DNA from: Phytopythium helicoides
Taxonomy: Eukaryota > Oomycota > Peronosporomycetes > Pythiales > Pythiaceae
Assembly: GCA_024867545.1 (NCBI GenBank)
Contig: JANFNE010000010.1
Span: 744,001-808,000, forward strand
Length of the DNA: 64,000 nucleotides
Direction of reading: 5' to 3'
Of the stretch, positions 10,801 through 22,292 are shown one piece after another; within the stretch, counting starts at the first letter, position 1, and each line of letters starts with the position of its first letter. Under the pieces are notes generated by a model. The model was not told the DNA's origin, did not search any database, and saw only the letters and a program-made list of their open reading frames with translations. The translations under genes were made by a program, and so were the position numbers.

Positions 10801-11075
10801 CCAACGCTGCTCGATCAGTCGCTTACAGGACGCCTTCCCCACGCACAAGCCGCACCGGAGAGCGCCAGGAGCGACCAGTGCTTGTACTTGACGACCGGGA
10901 GGTCGGGCCGCAGCAGTCGCTCGCCTGACCGCGCGGCCGCGGGGTCGATCAGCGTGCCGAGCCACACGTTCAGGTCGCACACGCCGCCGGCCGCGCAGCT
11001 GCTGCAGGTCGAGGGCGTCGCGCGCGACGCGGGGCGGCCCGGCGCGCTCCCGCGCTTCTTGGTGGGCGCCATCAC
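7852..11075 (-). CDS. Tandem two-module inward-rectifier K+ channel (Kir-Kir fusion)
   Basis: Predicted membrane K+ channel of 843 residues built from two complete Kir modules. Exons: complement of 10856-11075, 10682-10793, 10557-10618, 10334-10479, 10133-10267, 9996-10069, 9015-9927, 8746-8938, 8521-8671, 8390-8450, 7852-8316; all phases match. Module 1 has TM1 near residues 80-105, filter TIGYGE near 130, TM2 running into FMTGVAFAKLARPHPTILFSE, then a Kir cytoplasmic domain ending HVINESSPFF. An acidic linker (about 335-498) has no stop. Module 2 starts near residue 499, with TM1 around 530-553, filter TVGYG near 584-588, TM2 running into TGFTWAKFSIPKASTILFS, and cytoplasmic HIIDENSPLFK. 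Two modules could pair to give a four-filter pore. The acceptors at 8939 and 8317 end in AAG and are the weakest boundaries. Confidence 0.85.
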
Positions 11076-11197
11076 CTCCGCTTGGCGTCTCGTGTGGGGA
11101 CGTCGGGCTCAACTTGAGACTGCCGTCAACAGCGCATTGTAAGCGACAGGACACGTCGCGTTGAATCTCCGAGGCAAAGCTGCCATTAGCAGTGGCT

Positions 11198-12209
11198 TTA
11201 GGGCGTGATGGCTCTGCGCGCCTTGGCCACGACGGGGACAATGTAGCCCGAGGCACCGAGCGTGACGGGGTAGAAGGCTGAGGAGAAGACGACGGCCGCG
11301 GCGTACGAGCCGAGCGCCGAGCCGACCTCCTCGACGCCGAGCGACGCCAGGATGGGCATCACGTCCACGCCCTGCTTGATGAGCATGTACAGCACGCACA
11401 CGACGCTCACGCCCGCCAGGCGCGAGCCCATCATGTACGCGGCGCCGTACGAGTCCACGATGCTCTTGGCCTTGGCCATGGTGGAGGCCAGGATGGCGGG
11501 CGGCTCGGCGGCCTGGCCGCTGCTGCCCTGGCGGCTGACAGACAGCGCAGCTCGACTCGTCAGATTTCGGGGGGTGGGAGCGACAGCGACTAGCTGCTGC
11601 AGCCTGAGCTCATGACGGCGTACCTGGGGATGACGCCCGTGAGGTCCGAGAGCCGCACCTTGGAGAAGGCGGGCACGGCCTTGGACACGGCGGCGGCCAC
11701 CGCCAGGTCCAGCGGCAGCCGGAAGCGCCGGAACGGCCGACTGGCCGCGAACGCGAGCGCGAACTCGGGCGAGAACTCGATGCCTGCGGGCGCAAACCTC
11801 ATGAGCGCGGCGGCGCGCACGTCCCGAGCCATGCAGCAGTCGCGAGCGCACCTGATAGCGAGAGCAGCCCGTACATGGCGCCGATGCTGCCAATGTCGGA
11901 CGCGAACAGCACGGCCAGCGTGTCGCCCGGGTGCTTCTTGATCGAGTCGTTCAGCTTGTCCACCACGCGGTCCACGAACGCGCGCGGGCGCTGCGGCTCG
12001 CCGCCGCTTCCGCTTCCGCTTCCGCCGCCGCTCCCCGCACTTTCCGCCGCCGAGTTGGCCACCGAGCGAAGCGCAGACGGTGCAGCGAACGGCGGGAGCG
12101 CGCGCGCTTTGCCGACGACAGCAGGGAGCGCGGCGCGGCGCGTCTGGAGGCTCGCGGGGCCCGCAACGAGTGCCAAGGCGCCGACACCTCGACGCAGCAG
12201 CATGAGCAT
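11198..12209 (-). CDS. FAM210-like mitochondrial protein (DUF1279)
   Basis: Exons are complement of 11852-12209, 11624-11783 and 11198-11534 (introns of 68 and 89 nt, phases match), giving 284 residues. The N-terminus MLMLLRRGVGALALVAG is Arg- and hydrophobic-rich like a mitochondrial presequence. A Gly/Ser linker (about residues 60-75) and VDRVVDKLNDSIKKHPGDTL follow. The DUF1279 core contains SIGAMYGLLSLSGIEFSPEF, RFRLPLDLAVAAAVSKAVPA and SYGAAYMMGSRLAG, and ends with a hydrophobic helix. FAM210 proteins sit in mitochondrial membranes and influence mitochondrial translation and metabolism; that role is taken from the family. It shares a 304-bp promoter region with the RME-8 gene on the other strand. 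An ATG at 12203 is an alternative start. Confidence 0.82.
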
Positions 12210-12513
12210 GAGGAGGATACCGCAATGAGGCCGAGGGCGATTTTCGTGTGTGCCACATGAACGAGGTGGTGCACGCGAAATGGACGCCAGCGCGCATCCT
12301 CTCGAGCGTTTGTAATGCGCACGAGACCGGCCATAATCGCTCGAATGACTTGGTTTCACTATACCAACCCGCTGAAGCCACCTGTCCCATTTTTTTCATG
12401 TGCAGCACGCCATCTGGTTTGGTGTAGTGCACCTCACTTTTTCGAGCCGAGTCACGGAATAAGCACGCGCAAAAGGAAACCTGCTAAGTCTGAGAAAGGC
12501 GGTCGTGGTGGCG
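12210..12513. promoter_or_regulatory. Divergent promoter of FAM210-like and RME-8-like genes
   Basis: This 304-bp interval separates two divergent start codons. On the plus strand TCACTTTTTC at 12434-12443 fits the oomycete initiator (YCAYTYY) with an adjoining flanking element (MWTTTNC) and lies 70-80 bp before the RME-8 ATG. I did not find an equally clear initiator for the minus-strand gene. Confidence 0.5.
12434..12443 (+). promoter_or_regulatory. Oomycete-type Inr/FPR for the RME-8-like gene
   Basis: TCACTTTTTC matches the published oomycete core promoter consensus and would give a 5' UTR of roughly 75 nt. The match is by eye. Confidence 0.45.
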
Positions 12514-15500
12514 ATGGCCGAGCCCGCGGCGCCCGCGCCCATGCTGCGCGTGCTGCGGCCGCGCGAGAGCAACGACAGCGCGGGGTCGGAGGCGGGGTCG
12601 CTGCGCCATAGCCTGACGCGCGGGCGGCGCGCGGGCGAGCGCGTGGCGCCGTTCGCGACGCCCATCGAGGAGTTCGCGGCCAAGTACCAGGTGGTCAAGG
12701 TCTCGTGGCGAGGAAAGTACGAGCGCATCCTGGCGCTCGGGCCCACGCGCTTCTGCACCATCGACCCGCGCGACTTTGAGGTCACCAACACGTGGTCGCT
12801 CTCGGCGCTGACCAGCGTCAGCCTCGAGGCGGGCGACGCGCAGGGCTTCACGCTCGCGCTCAAGGGGCAGAAGAAGGACGAGCAGCTCAAGCTGCGCTGC
12901 CGCTTCCGCGCGCGCCTGCTCTCGGACCTGTACAGGCTGCAGGACCAGTTCCTGCAGCGCGGGCCGCGCCAGGGCACCCGCTTCCAGTGCTCCAAGCTCT
13001 CGAGGAAGGGAGCGACCTTCGCCTGCGCCATCGAGGTCGGTACCGATGGCATCTCGTGCACGCAACCCGACGGGGAGCCGCGCTCCAAGTACCTGTACGC
13101 AGACATGGAGCACATGTCGGCGCTCACCGACTCGAGCGAGGCGTTTGCGATTGGCTACTCGGGACGCAGCCGGCTGTTCTTCAGCAACCAGCGCCAGGCC
13201 ATCCTGTACCGCATCCAGGCTGCTGCAGAAGCGATCGGCTGCGTTATCACGGCGCGCACCGGCGCCACCGTTGCTTCCATCAAGGAGGAGCGAATCGGGT
13301 ACGGGCTGTCGTACAAGGACGCGTTTGTGCAGTTCCCGGTGCGGAAGAAGACGCCCAAGTACGAGAGCTTGCAAGCGCGTGTGCTCTCGCTACACGACAA
13401 GGCCGTCGTCGAGCTTGACGAGAGTGGAAAGGTCGTCGCATGTTACGAGTACAGGCGCATCTACGTGCTTGTCCGCGAACCAAACAGCAAGGACCAATTC
13501 GACATCCACCTAAGCAACGGCGAAATGCGCAAGTTCCTGTCTCCGGACCGAGACGGCGTGCTGGCAGCCATCTATGACATCAGTGTCACGTGCGCGGAGA
13601 ACACCGAACTTTTTATTAGTCGCGACATTAACGAGCGAGGGCTGCGCTTGCTCCCATTCTTTGCTCAAGAAGATGCCACTGAAACACATTCCTTCTTCAA
13701 CGACTCATCGATCGCAAGCACCTATCTCGTGCGCATGGCATCGGTGGGAAAATTCGGCAGCTCCGTGGTAAAGGCAGGCGATAGAAGGTGTGTGGGGTGG
13801 ATTTGGCTGCCATTCATTCCTCACTCACTAACAATCCTGTTCGTGTAAATGGATGCACAGCTTTGTTGAGATTGTAGCAGAGTTCAACGCCAATGTGCCT
13901 GTGAGCGGGATTGCGTACAACACCAAGCAGTCAACTGTCACAGATGCCTTGCGACCAATTGTTGCCCAGCTGTACTATGCCGCCAAGTCTAGCCCAGTGG
14001 CGTCGCGATCGGCGATAGTTTTGCTTCAGGCGTTGTACCGCATTGCATCGTCATTTAATGGTTTCCGGGAGATTTGTCAAGTCGGACAGATTGCGGATGC
14101 ACTGACAAATTTACTCATCAACGGGGACGAATTCGTCATCTTTTGGACTACCCTACTGATCCGGCGGCTAACCGTCCACGAAATACCAAGCTCCAACAGT
14201 GCGTGACTGCTCTCAATAGCAACCTAGCAATTATGGAAGCATGCAAGTTTGCTAACCTCTCTCACTGTCCTTGTAAAGCTCCTGACAAAGCGTCGATCAA
14301 GCTGTGTGACGAAGTGGAGACCTACAACAAGAATCTACTCTTTGGCAACTCGTATTTCGTGCAATCACTGATGAACCACTTGGCTGGTGTCAACGTTGAG
14401 CCCCAAAGATCTCACATTCCTGCCAAACAGGATACCGTTGGTCCCTTGGTGATCATGGGGCTCCTGCAGACACTAGAAGGATGCCTGTGCTCGCGAATGT
14501 CAACAACAGGGCACATTGAGTTCCAGCAACTCGTCGACGAAGTAGCCAAGTACTACCGCACGATTCTCAAAATCTTGTTCCAGTCTCGTTGCGCCTCGAC
14601 TGTCGAGGCCTGTACGTTAGTTATTTTCGCTTCGTAAATCAACCTTATGCGCTCCATTGATGCTGAACTCATTCGTGTACTGCGTGACATCCAGGTACAC
14701 TACTGCTTAAGACAACGTTAGAAGAATGCGATCCAGTGGTCGCATCTCGGATACGAGATGCAGCACTGACTGAAGGAATTGTTCTTCGACATTTGTATGA
14801 GGCAATCTTTGACGATTCATTCGAACAGCGATCCGTGAGTCGGTACTTGATATCCTTATGGATGAGTCATCACGAAGCATCAAAGCAACTGCTGGCGCGC
14901 ATCGTTCCACCAGGATTTCTGTACTACCTGAGTGAACCACCGCGTTCTCCTTCTGACCTTGCCGAGTTTGATCGCGTGGAAAGAGAGGCTCTTCGCCTTG
15001 AGCTCGAAGAGCGTCGGGAAGAGAATGGCAGTGAAATGCTGTCTTTCCGAAGCGATAGTACATACCAAGATGATCACAGTGATTTATTCGGAGGTGGGAA
15101 ATCTGGAGCAAGCGAAACATCGCAATCATCATCAGGGGAGCTTGAAAAGCGTTCCAAGTCTATGGGTGTCTTGAGTGAGACTGCCACTTCCGACGATCCG
15201 GATGATTCTCACGTTTCTGAGCCCGACGTGGTGGTCGGCGAGCCGCTCTCACCACCAGATCATCATGATTCTTTTGATACTCCCATCGAAAACGAGCAAT
15301 CACGAGCACGAATGTTAAAGAAACTTCAGAGCTCTGTGCTGGCTTCGTCAACGAGAGAATCGCGGCGATCAAATAGGTCAGCCACCGGAATTCTGCTCGA
15401 AGCCCGCCCGGTCGTGTGCGCAAGCGCGACATTGCGCTTGGGTTTATCACGAGCACTCTCTTAATGAAGGACAAGCATAGCAAATCCGGACATCGGCGCT

Positions 15501-18500
15501 CACATCAGTCGCACGGCAGAGGGCTAATGCATTCTCACCGAGGTCAAGAAAACTTTCGCTTGTTTTTCTACCAGCTGAGCCTAGATCACGAGTCGGTGCA
15601 GCTGATTTGGAACAAATACTCACGAGATGAACTTCGCCGAGCGCTAACCGCAGAGATCAAGCGGTTCTCGCGGTACCAAATCAGTCAAGGTCACATGAAG
15701 GCGCGATGGAACCACGAAGACTTCCATGTAACTTACTCAAGTCTTGCGGAAGAAATCGTGGTAGGAGGATGCTACCTTCGCATCCTGTCAAATATTCGAA
15801 GCAAGGTTTCATTCTTTGGGACTGTCATGAGTGAAGATGCGTTTATGGAGTTTTCGCCGGATCAGATCCTTGCTCGTCGACCCAGAGATCTGTTGATGGC
15901 TTTGTACTGCCGCCTTCTGAGAGAAAACGTGCGTGCAGAGTACCACAACGACACTTCAACGGCTTTGATGTGCATTAAAAGCATGGGAATAGTTGCATCC
16001 GCGTACTCTGACGACCGCGAGGCGACTGATTTCGACGAGGTGAACTACCTTCTGACACTTGCGAACGAAACTATCCATGGGTCTATTCTGGAAGATATTA
16101 CTCACACGATTCGAGCGCTGTGCTTGCGTTCTTCGAATGCAAAGCGGATTTTGAGAAATCGAGAGAGTCTGGATCTAATTGTGCGCTTGATTCAGCTTGT
16201 GCATTCACTTAATCGTGACAAAGCTCCTGTCCAGAGCGCAAAGAAGTTATGGGTGTTAGAGTCCGAGAGTGGAGAAAAACTCGGTATCGCCGACGTACGT
16301 GAACTCAAGCAACGGTATGAATCACAACCGTTCGATTTGAGCGGACTGTGGGTGCGTCGCGAAGCAGACCCGTCCAGCGAGCTTATCTTGACGAAGGAAA
16401 AGCTGCTAGAAGTTCCCCAGTTGCGATGGGAGCTGGGTCTGAAGAGCGGAATTCATAAACTTCAGGTTGCGCACGATGCGCTGAGTGTCTTATTGGCAGT
16501 TGCGCGATCCAACCCACTCGCTGAGATCTTTGAAGGTGAATCTCACGATGAGGAGCGCTCGCCAGTCTTTCCACTTCCGCATGGCAGGACAACTTTATGG
16601 TCGTATGTACGCATGATCACTCCTCTTCTTCTTCGTGTGGACACCCCCGTGCTCGCAACCAAGACAGCTATGCTTCTTGAATTGGTGTATCGCAAGGTTG
16701 GCGAACTACAAGAAGTAGAGTCTTGCCATGTGTCTGCTCTGTTCCAGTGGGGTGTATTCTACATGGTGCTTGCCAGCAACTGCGAGGACTTTACTCCATC
16801 AAGTGGATTGCTAAAGTGGATACATCGATTGCAAGACGGATTCAAGGGATCAAGTGCTCTCTTGGATCTACTTCCCGTTGCCTTGATTGAGTTTCTCGAC
16901 TCTACATCCCCATCAGAATTTGCCTCAGTGTACACAAAAGGTCGACAATCTCCTAAAGTGTATTGGACAGAAGAGATGCGAGCCCACTTGCAGTACTGCT
17001 GTCAAGTTCATTTCGAGGACTACCTCGGTGTGTTGGAAGAAGACACAACCGCCGAGTGGAATTTCTGCTCAATGGCGCCAGTTTCCTATGCAGAGTTGGC
17101 GGACGAGCTCTGGTGTGGAGGCGTATATTTGGGTCGCTACTGCGAACAGCCTGATTTCCCCCTAGATGACCCAGTGAGTTTTATGGATGAGCTCACAAAA
17201 GTGTGGCGTGAGGATTCGTCGCGTATCGGGTCTCCATTAAGTCCCGAGCGGGCTCGAGAAATTCTTCATGCCGATAAAGAACAGTGCGACGAGATGACTC
17301 TACGTGCGAAGTTCAAAGCACAAGCAATCCACCTCCGTGACTCCAGCATGTTTGCATCCCAACGCCGCGAACGGTATTGTCTTCACACCCACATATAGTT
17401 TGAGCATTGAGTTCATTATAACCATTGTTTGCTTGCAGGATGAACGAACTTAAGGAAGCATTTAAAGTTTTGACAACCCCGCGACGAAGCCTCGTCACTG
17501 CTGGCAATGACCCTGTCAACTTGTTGTTGATTTTGCACTCTCTTGTGTTGACATGCAATCGCTACCCGGACGCGTTAAGCTTGTATGAGTTTGATGAGTA
17601 CAAACTGTTGCTGGAGTTACTGGCGTCGCACTGCACTGCAGAGGGTATCCGACCAACTGACTGCTCTGATGATCAAGTCGAAGAGATATCCGTGTGCGCA
17701 GGCTGAACTGCTTTTCAACACATGTGCAGTCTCTGTCATCAATGGCGACGTCCTTTTGCAGCAAAAAGACCTCGGTGTCTTAGAGCGAGTGATCAATTTC
17801 TGCGTTGGGAAGATGCTGGACAGCTCAGCTACAGAACAATCGTGGGTGCTAGAAGTGTGTCTCTATATTCTGCAAACGGTCACAGGGCTCTCTGCATCGC
17901 CGCGCGGGCGTGAGTGGATATCAGGTACAACCACGCTCGCTACGGACATGGTCACTATTCTTTGGTTCTGGCACCATTCCAAGAACAAAACTCTTTTGGT
18001 TTCGAAACTTGCGCAACAGGTTCTGGAAGGTGCGCGCTTGCAAAGTAGTATTGCTGTCATTGTCAGAATTGTACTGAACTTTCGATCGTGTTTCCATAGC
18101 TGTGTCGCGATGCGCTGTTTTGGATAAAAACCAAGCTCACTTCGCCGAGAGCGGGATTTTGTGGCACCTATTCCGCTTCATCACGACCTACGACGCCACA
18201 ATAGATGATAAAACCTGTGCTCGCACGGCTAGACTCAGAGATTGGAGCCGGAGAGGACGACTATGCCAAGGTGGCAGTAGAGATGCAAAATCTTCTGGCA
18301 ATCATGTCGGTGCGTGCCGTTGTGTCGCCTAGGTGGGCTTTTTGCAGATGGAAGCGAACTGGCTTCGCCGAAGAATCCACTTGTGAAGAACGTCACCGAC
18401 GCACTTCTAACGCCTAATTTGTCGGAGTTGATTTTGCTGCCAAGTCACCACGAATTCCTGAAGCTCCTTCACGATGATAGTGAGTCATACACTCTGTTCT

Positions 18501-20882
18501 GGAATGAAGAGATGCGACAAGAGCTCAGAGAGCTGGTCGGGAACCAAAACAGAGGAGCCTCCGAGTCCTCTAGACAGTGAAGGACTACATGAGCGCTGTG
18601 CGTTTCCGATTCCAATTCCTTGCCGATATATTCTACGTTGGAGGGTTGTACATCGAGACGCTGATGAGCAGTCTGTTCGTGCTCGAGCAAAATCCCCGTC
18701 CCAGCGGCCGACCCAAGCCTTGGGACTTACATCCAAGTTTTTCCGCGAACTTTTTGTGTTTATTGACAATGCAGAGCTCGTGTGCCCACGACTCGAGCAC
18801 CAGGATGGGTCTGTTGAAGAGCTACCTCCTTACGCAGGTTGGAGAATTGATAAAGAACAGCGCCAAACGGTGGACAGGGTGACAGCGCTGAACTGCTTAG
18901 GCAATCACTGCATCCGGTCGTTCCAGAATTAGTGGAAAAGAATATCGTTGCTGACATCACTGCCATGAAGATGCTGCTTCGGATGCTGTTCCCCCCAGAC
19001 AACGAAGTACATCAAAGTCAAGACGCAGAGCAAAGCGTAGTACTTTCCTCCCAGCTTTACATTCCCTGTCGTATCCATTGCATTGCGACCCTGAAGGTGC
19101 TTTCGTGCATGACCGAATTCGGAAAAGCTACGATTCCGCTGGGTATATGCGATATTCTGATCGAGATGATTCATTTATGCCGCGACGTAGGGGCCTGAGT
19201 TTCTTGAAATCATTCGCAACTTGTGTGCTCATGGTGCACGTGAGGAGTATGTTGGTGAGATTCTCCACGCAGGAAGCTACTTGGAATTTATTGCCTGGGT
19301 GCTTCAAGTCGAGGAGATCATCATGGATGACGAGTTCAGTATTGCTGAGCGCCTTCGAGTTCCTTCCGCCCTTATTCTCGCTGAGCTCGTCCGAGAGGAA
19401 CATCCCGTGTGCATCGCTGGTCGACGGGCGTTGTGCCGCTTTTTCCCAGCTGCAATTGTCCGGAAGATCGCTTCAGACCCTGAGCACGTTGTGGAATATA
19501 TCATGGTACGTTATGATTGGTCGCGTTAGGTATGTGGGTTTTCTAATCATTCACCAAATTTCAGGCTGATCATGAAACCCCGGAGCTTGTGTGGAACAAC
19601 GAGTTCCGGAATTATTTGCGTGGCAAGATGATGGAGTTTCTTGACATCTACTTTTCCGCGACGTCGATCACGGAGACGGACGACGGCAAGTACGTTTCCA
19701 TTGTGGATTCTTTCGAGATCGACTATAGTGTCGTGTATCCGCTGCCTATGGCTGGCAACGTATACGTGCAGATTTATCTGCACATGCCAACATACCCGCT
19801 CAGTGATCCACTGTAAGTTGAGTACCATCACCGCAGTCAAATCTATGATTTGTTCTAACCTTGCCTTTTCCTGTATTCAGCTACTTTGCGACAAGCTTAT
19901 GGGAAGAATTTCAAGTGCTTTTCCGGCAACTTGTACACATTACATCTGCATATCGAGCCAAGCTAAGCCGTGACGACGAAGCAATGGTGCAACGTGACAT
20001 TGAGCTGACAAATTTGGTCGCATCTGCCCTCGTGTGCTGTTTGCAGGTGCGTTGCGTACTAACTGCTGCTCTTTTCTGAAAATACTAACGTAACGGGATA
20101 TGAATTGCGAGCAGGTGAACACCTCGCTTCTCGAAAAGTTTGCCGAGCTGCAAATTCCTGAGAACTGCTGCGTTCTCTTAAACGATTCTGTGCGTCAGCA
20201 GGTTTGCGAACCATGCATCGTCGGAGTCGTTCGCGTTTTGCGCGTGTGCTCCTTGTCTCGAGCCTGCATAGAGTCAATTGAAGCAGTGTGTCCGACGCTC
20301 TTCACGTCACTGATGGGTTTGCTGAACCCTATCCGCGGTGGCCCACTTCACTTTGAAGCGGGCTATGTGTTAGAAATCATGAGACGAATCGTTGCCAAGT
20401 ACCCTGAACACGGAGACCGGAACGCAAGCAACGGTATTGTATTCCTCGCCAGCCGACTCGACCTGTTCACCTTCTTGCTCGACATTCTCGAGAACCCCAC
20501 CGTTATTGGACGCGTCAAGGAGCCGAACGTGGTTCGAGCCGAGGCAATCGAGATCCTCAACATGTTGGAAACGGTACGCGATTGTGGCATGAAAGATTAT
20601 CGAGAATTCACTCTAATGTCGTACTGGCGGCGCTGCGATTGTCTGTTATTCATCTGGTAGGACCCAATTCAAGGCAGTACTGCGCACCAGATCCTGAAAA
20701 AACACAAAAAGTGGAGCAAGAAGTATAAGTTCGAGGCCACGGATGTTGTCCGGAATCTAGTGACGGAAGACCCGTTCCTTCACGACCTCTTCCCAGAGGC
20801 GGACCGGGCAATTCGCGAGTATTATCGGTCGGGTGGCCGAGCATCCGAGCGCAGCAGCGTGGGAGGGACAGGACGTCGTTGA
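12514..20882 (+). CDS. RME-8 / DNAJC13-like endosomal J-domain protein (frame-slipped copy)
   Basis: Large endosomal protein that in animals recruits Hsc70 to early endosomes for retromer and WASH-dependent sorting. Exons: 12514-13787, 13861-14198, 14279-14611, 14695-17373, 17439-about 17644, 17702-18029, 18100-19505, 19565-19812, 19881-20046, 20115-20573, 20662-20882. The N-terminus has the PH-like start (WRGKYERILALG, PRDFEVTNTWSL). LFFYQLSLDHESVQLIWN, a GYF_2-like segment (KKLWVLESESGEKLGIADV, about 16240-16450) and a degenerate J domain (about 17245-17500) follow, then repeated armadillo-like blocks ending each time in a tryptophan motif (LFWNEEMRQEL, LVWNNEFRNYL). At about nine to ten points single-base slips change frame, clustered at 17640-19200. 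Start: ATG 12514 in gcgATGGCC. Confidence 0.85.
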
Positions 20883-20926
20883 GCTGTACATTGATGCACA
20901 ATTTTGGTAGCGCCTATGCGATTAGG

Positions 20927-22094
20927 TCAATTGTGTGTTTCTGGTAATAACAATTGTTTGTACTGTGCGCGGAGGCTGTCCCATGTGAAGCGCGAAAACG
21001 CGTCCTTGTGTTCACCAAAGAACTTCCTTGCTGGATGCGGGTTATTGCAGAGATACCGCAGCTTCTTAAAAAGCTGTCGCTGAGTCGCGAACAAGTTATC
21101 ACGGAGAAAGAACTCGGGGTATACGAGTCGGTTTGGGACGAGCGGGTAGCAGCCGGTCAAGACTGCTTCCAAGACTGCGACGCCGAAGAATTCATGATGG
21201 CTGGTCGATACGACCACATCCGACTGCCGGAGCAGCTCGAAAGTACAGTTCCCGTGTGGGAGCATATCCCCAGTGGATGATCTTGCAATGCTGCGAGTTA
21301 GATAGCTTCTTGCGGGCCATCTTGAAAATTGGAGGTCCCTCTGTGAAGCCCTCGCCGAGTACTATGACACGAAATGGTATTCTACTTGCCTCTAGTTCAA
21401 ACAGCGTCTGGAAAAACTCCCAGGGTTCTTGTCGTATTCCCACCGATGGTTCCATAGGATGGTCAGCTCTTGAGAACACTTGGTTTCAACAGACGTAGCT
21501 GGAGGAAGTGGTGATGGAGGAACCTCTAACGGGAAGTACAACACGCTGCTCTTTAGCCGGATCTTTGCTGCGACGCCGTGCAGACGGAGCTGCTGCTCTG
21601 GGATCCTGTTGATGAATGCGTCTACCTTCCCTAAAAAGCTCTCGAGGTTGAAGCTGCGAGTTGAAGACGACCTTGTCAGCAGCGAGGCAAGAAGTGATCT
21701 GTGCCCAGCCCATGTGGAAGTCGTCCGCTGCCAGTGCCCGTCCGTTCTCAGTCTCTGCCGACTGCACTGGGTACGCGAGCTGGTTCTCATGAAAGTAGAG
21801 CACCTTTCTCACGCTGGTAGCGCTCAAATCGGGCCGCAGACCCAAGAGCTCGGCCAGATTGACCATGGACGTGGCAAAGAGAACGCGAATCCCCCACGGA
21901 ACCTCTTCCGCCAATCGCATCGACGCCACCTGAAGCCTCCAATGCCACTTGCGCGCAGGCAGCGTGCAGGCCGAGAACTCCACGCCCTCCTCTCGCAGCA
22001 GCCGCGAGACCAGCAGGTCCACGAGCTGCCGGTGCGAGCCGCCGTAGAACGGCTCGACCAGCGCCACCACCGGCGCTCCATGGTGCTCCGCCAT
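20927..22094 (-). CDS. GTDC1/QTMAN-like glycosyltransferase (tRNA-queuosine mannosyltransferase family)
   Basis: About 388 residues, probably intronless. The vertebrate family member QTMAN (GTDC1) mannosylates queuosine at the wobble position of tRNA-Asp. Matching landmarks in order: EPFYGGSHRQLVDLL near the N-terminus, LPARKWHWRLQVASMRLA, LFATSMVNLAELLGLRPDL, VLYFHENQLAYPVQ, ITSCLAADKVVFNS, ILWNHRWEYDKNP, VIVLGEGFTEGPPIF, and near the end DVVVSTSHHEFFGVAVLEA and RLVYPEFF. Three frame slips interrupt the frame near 21656 (extra base), 21420 (missing base in a C run on plus) and 21240 (extra base in an A run on plus); correction of frame at each point restores the family order. The start at 22094 sits in a good context (gccATGg). 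It converges with the RME-8 gene, 44 bp away. Confidence 0.85.
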
Positions 22095-22113
22095 GGCGAA
22101 CGTGTGGCTGGGA

Positions 22114-22150
22114 GAGACTGTAGCCATTGGGTACACATGGCTACAGTCTC
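22114..22150. repeat. Perfect 14-bp inverted repeat in a divergent promoter
   Basis: GAGACTGTAGCCAT at 22114-22127 is exactly complementary to ATGGCTACAGTCTC at 22137-22150, with a 9-nt loop. It lies 20 bp upstream of the glycosyltransferase ATG and 143 bp upstream of the giant surface-protein ATG. It could be a palindromic regulator site or an RNA hairpin in the 5' UTR of either gene. Confidence 0.8.
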
Positions 22151-22292
22151 ACGTAACCAGATCGTCTTGATCCCCAGAAGGATCTATTTCACGACCAAAA
22201 CAGCTAAAAGGCCGCGCCGACCTTTAGCTGCCTCGGTAGTCGATCGGCGCTCCGTGGAGGTCATCGGGCAAAGCAAAGATACGGCTGCGTCC

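Noticed and set aside
18304..18348. Very short introns (22-38 nt) to explain frame changes in the RME-8-like gene
   Set aside because: Lengths are far below the 50-90 nt seen elsewhere, and the joined phases give stops or lose conserved residues.
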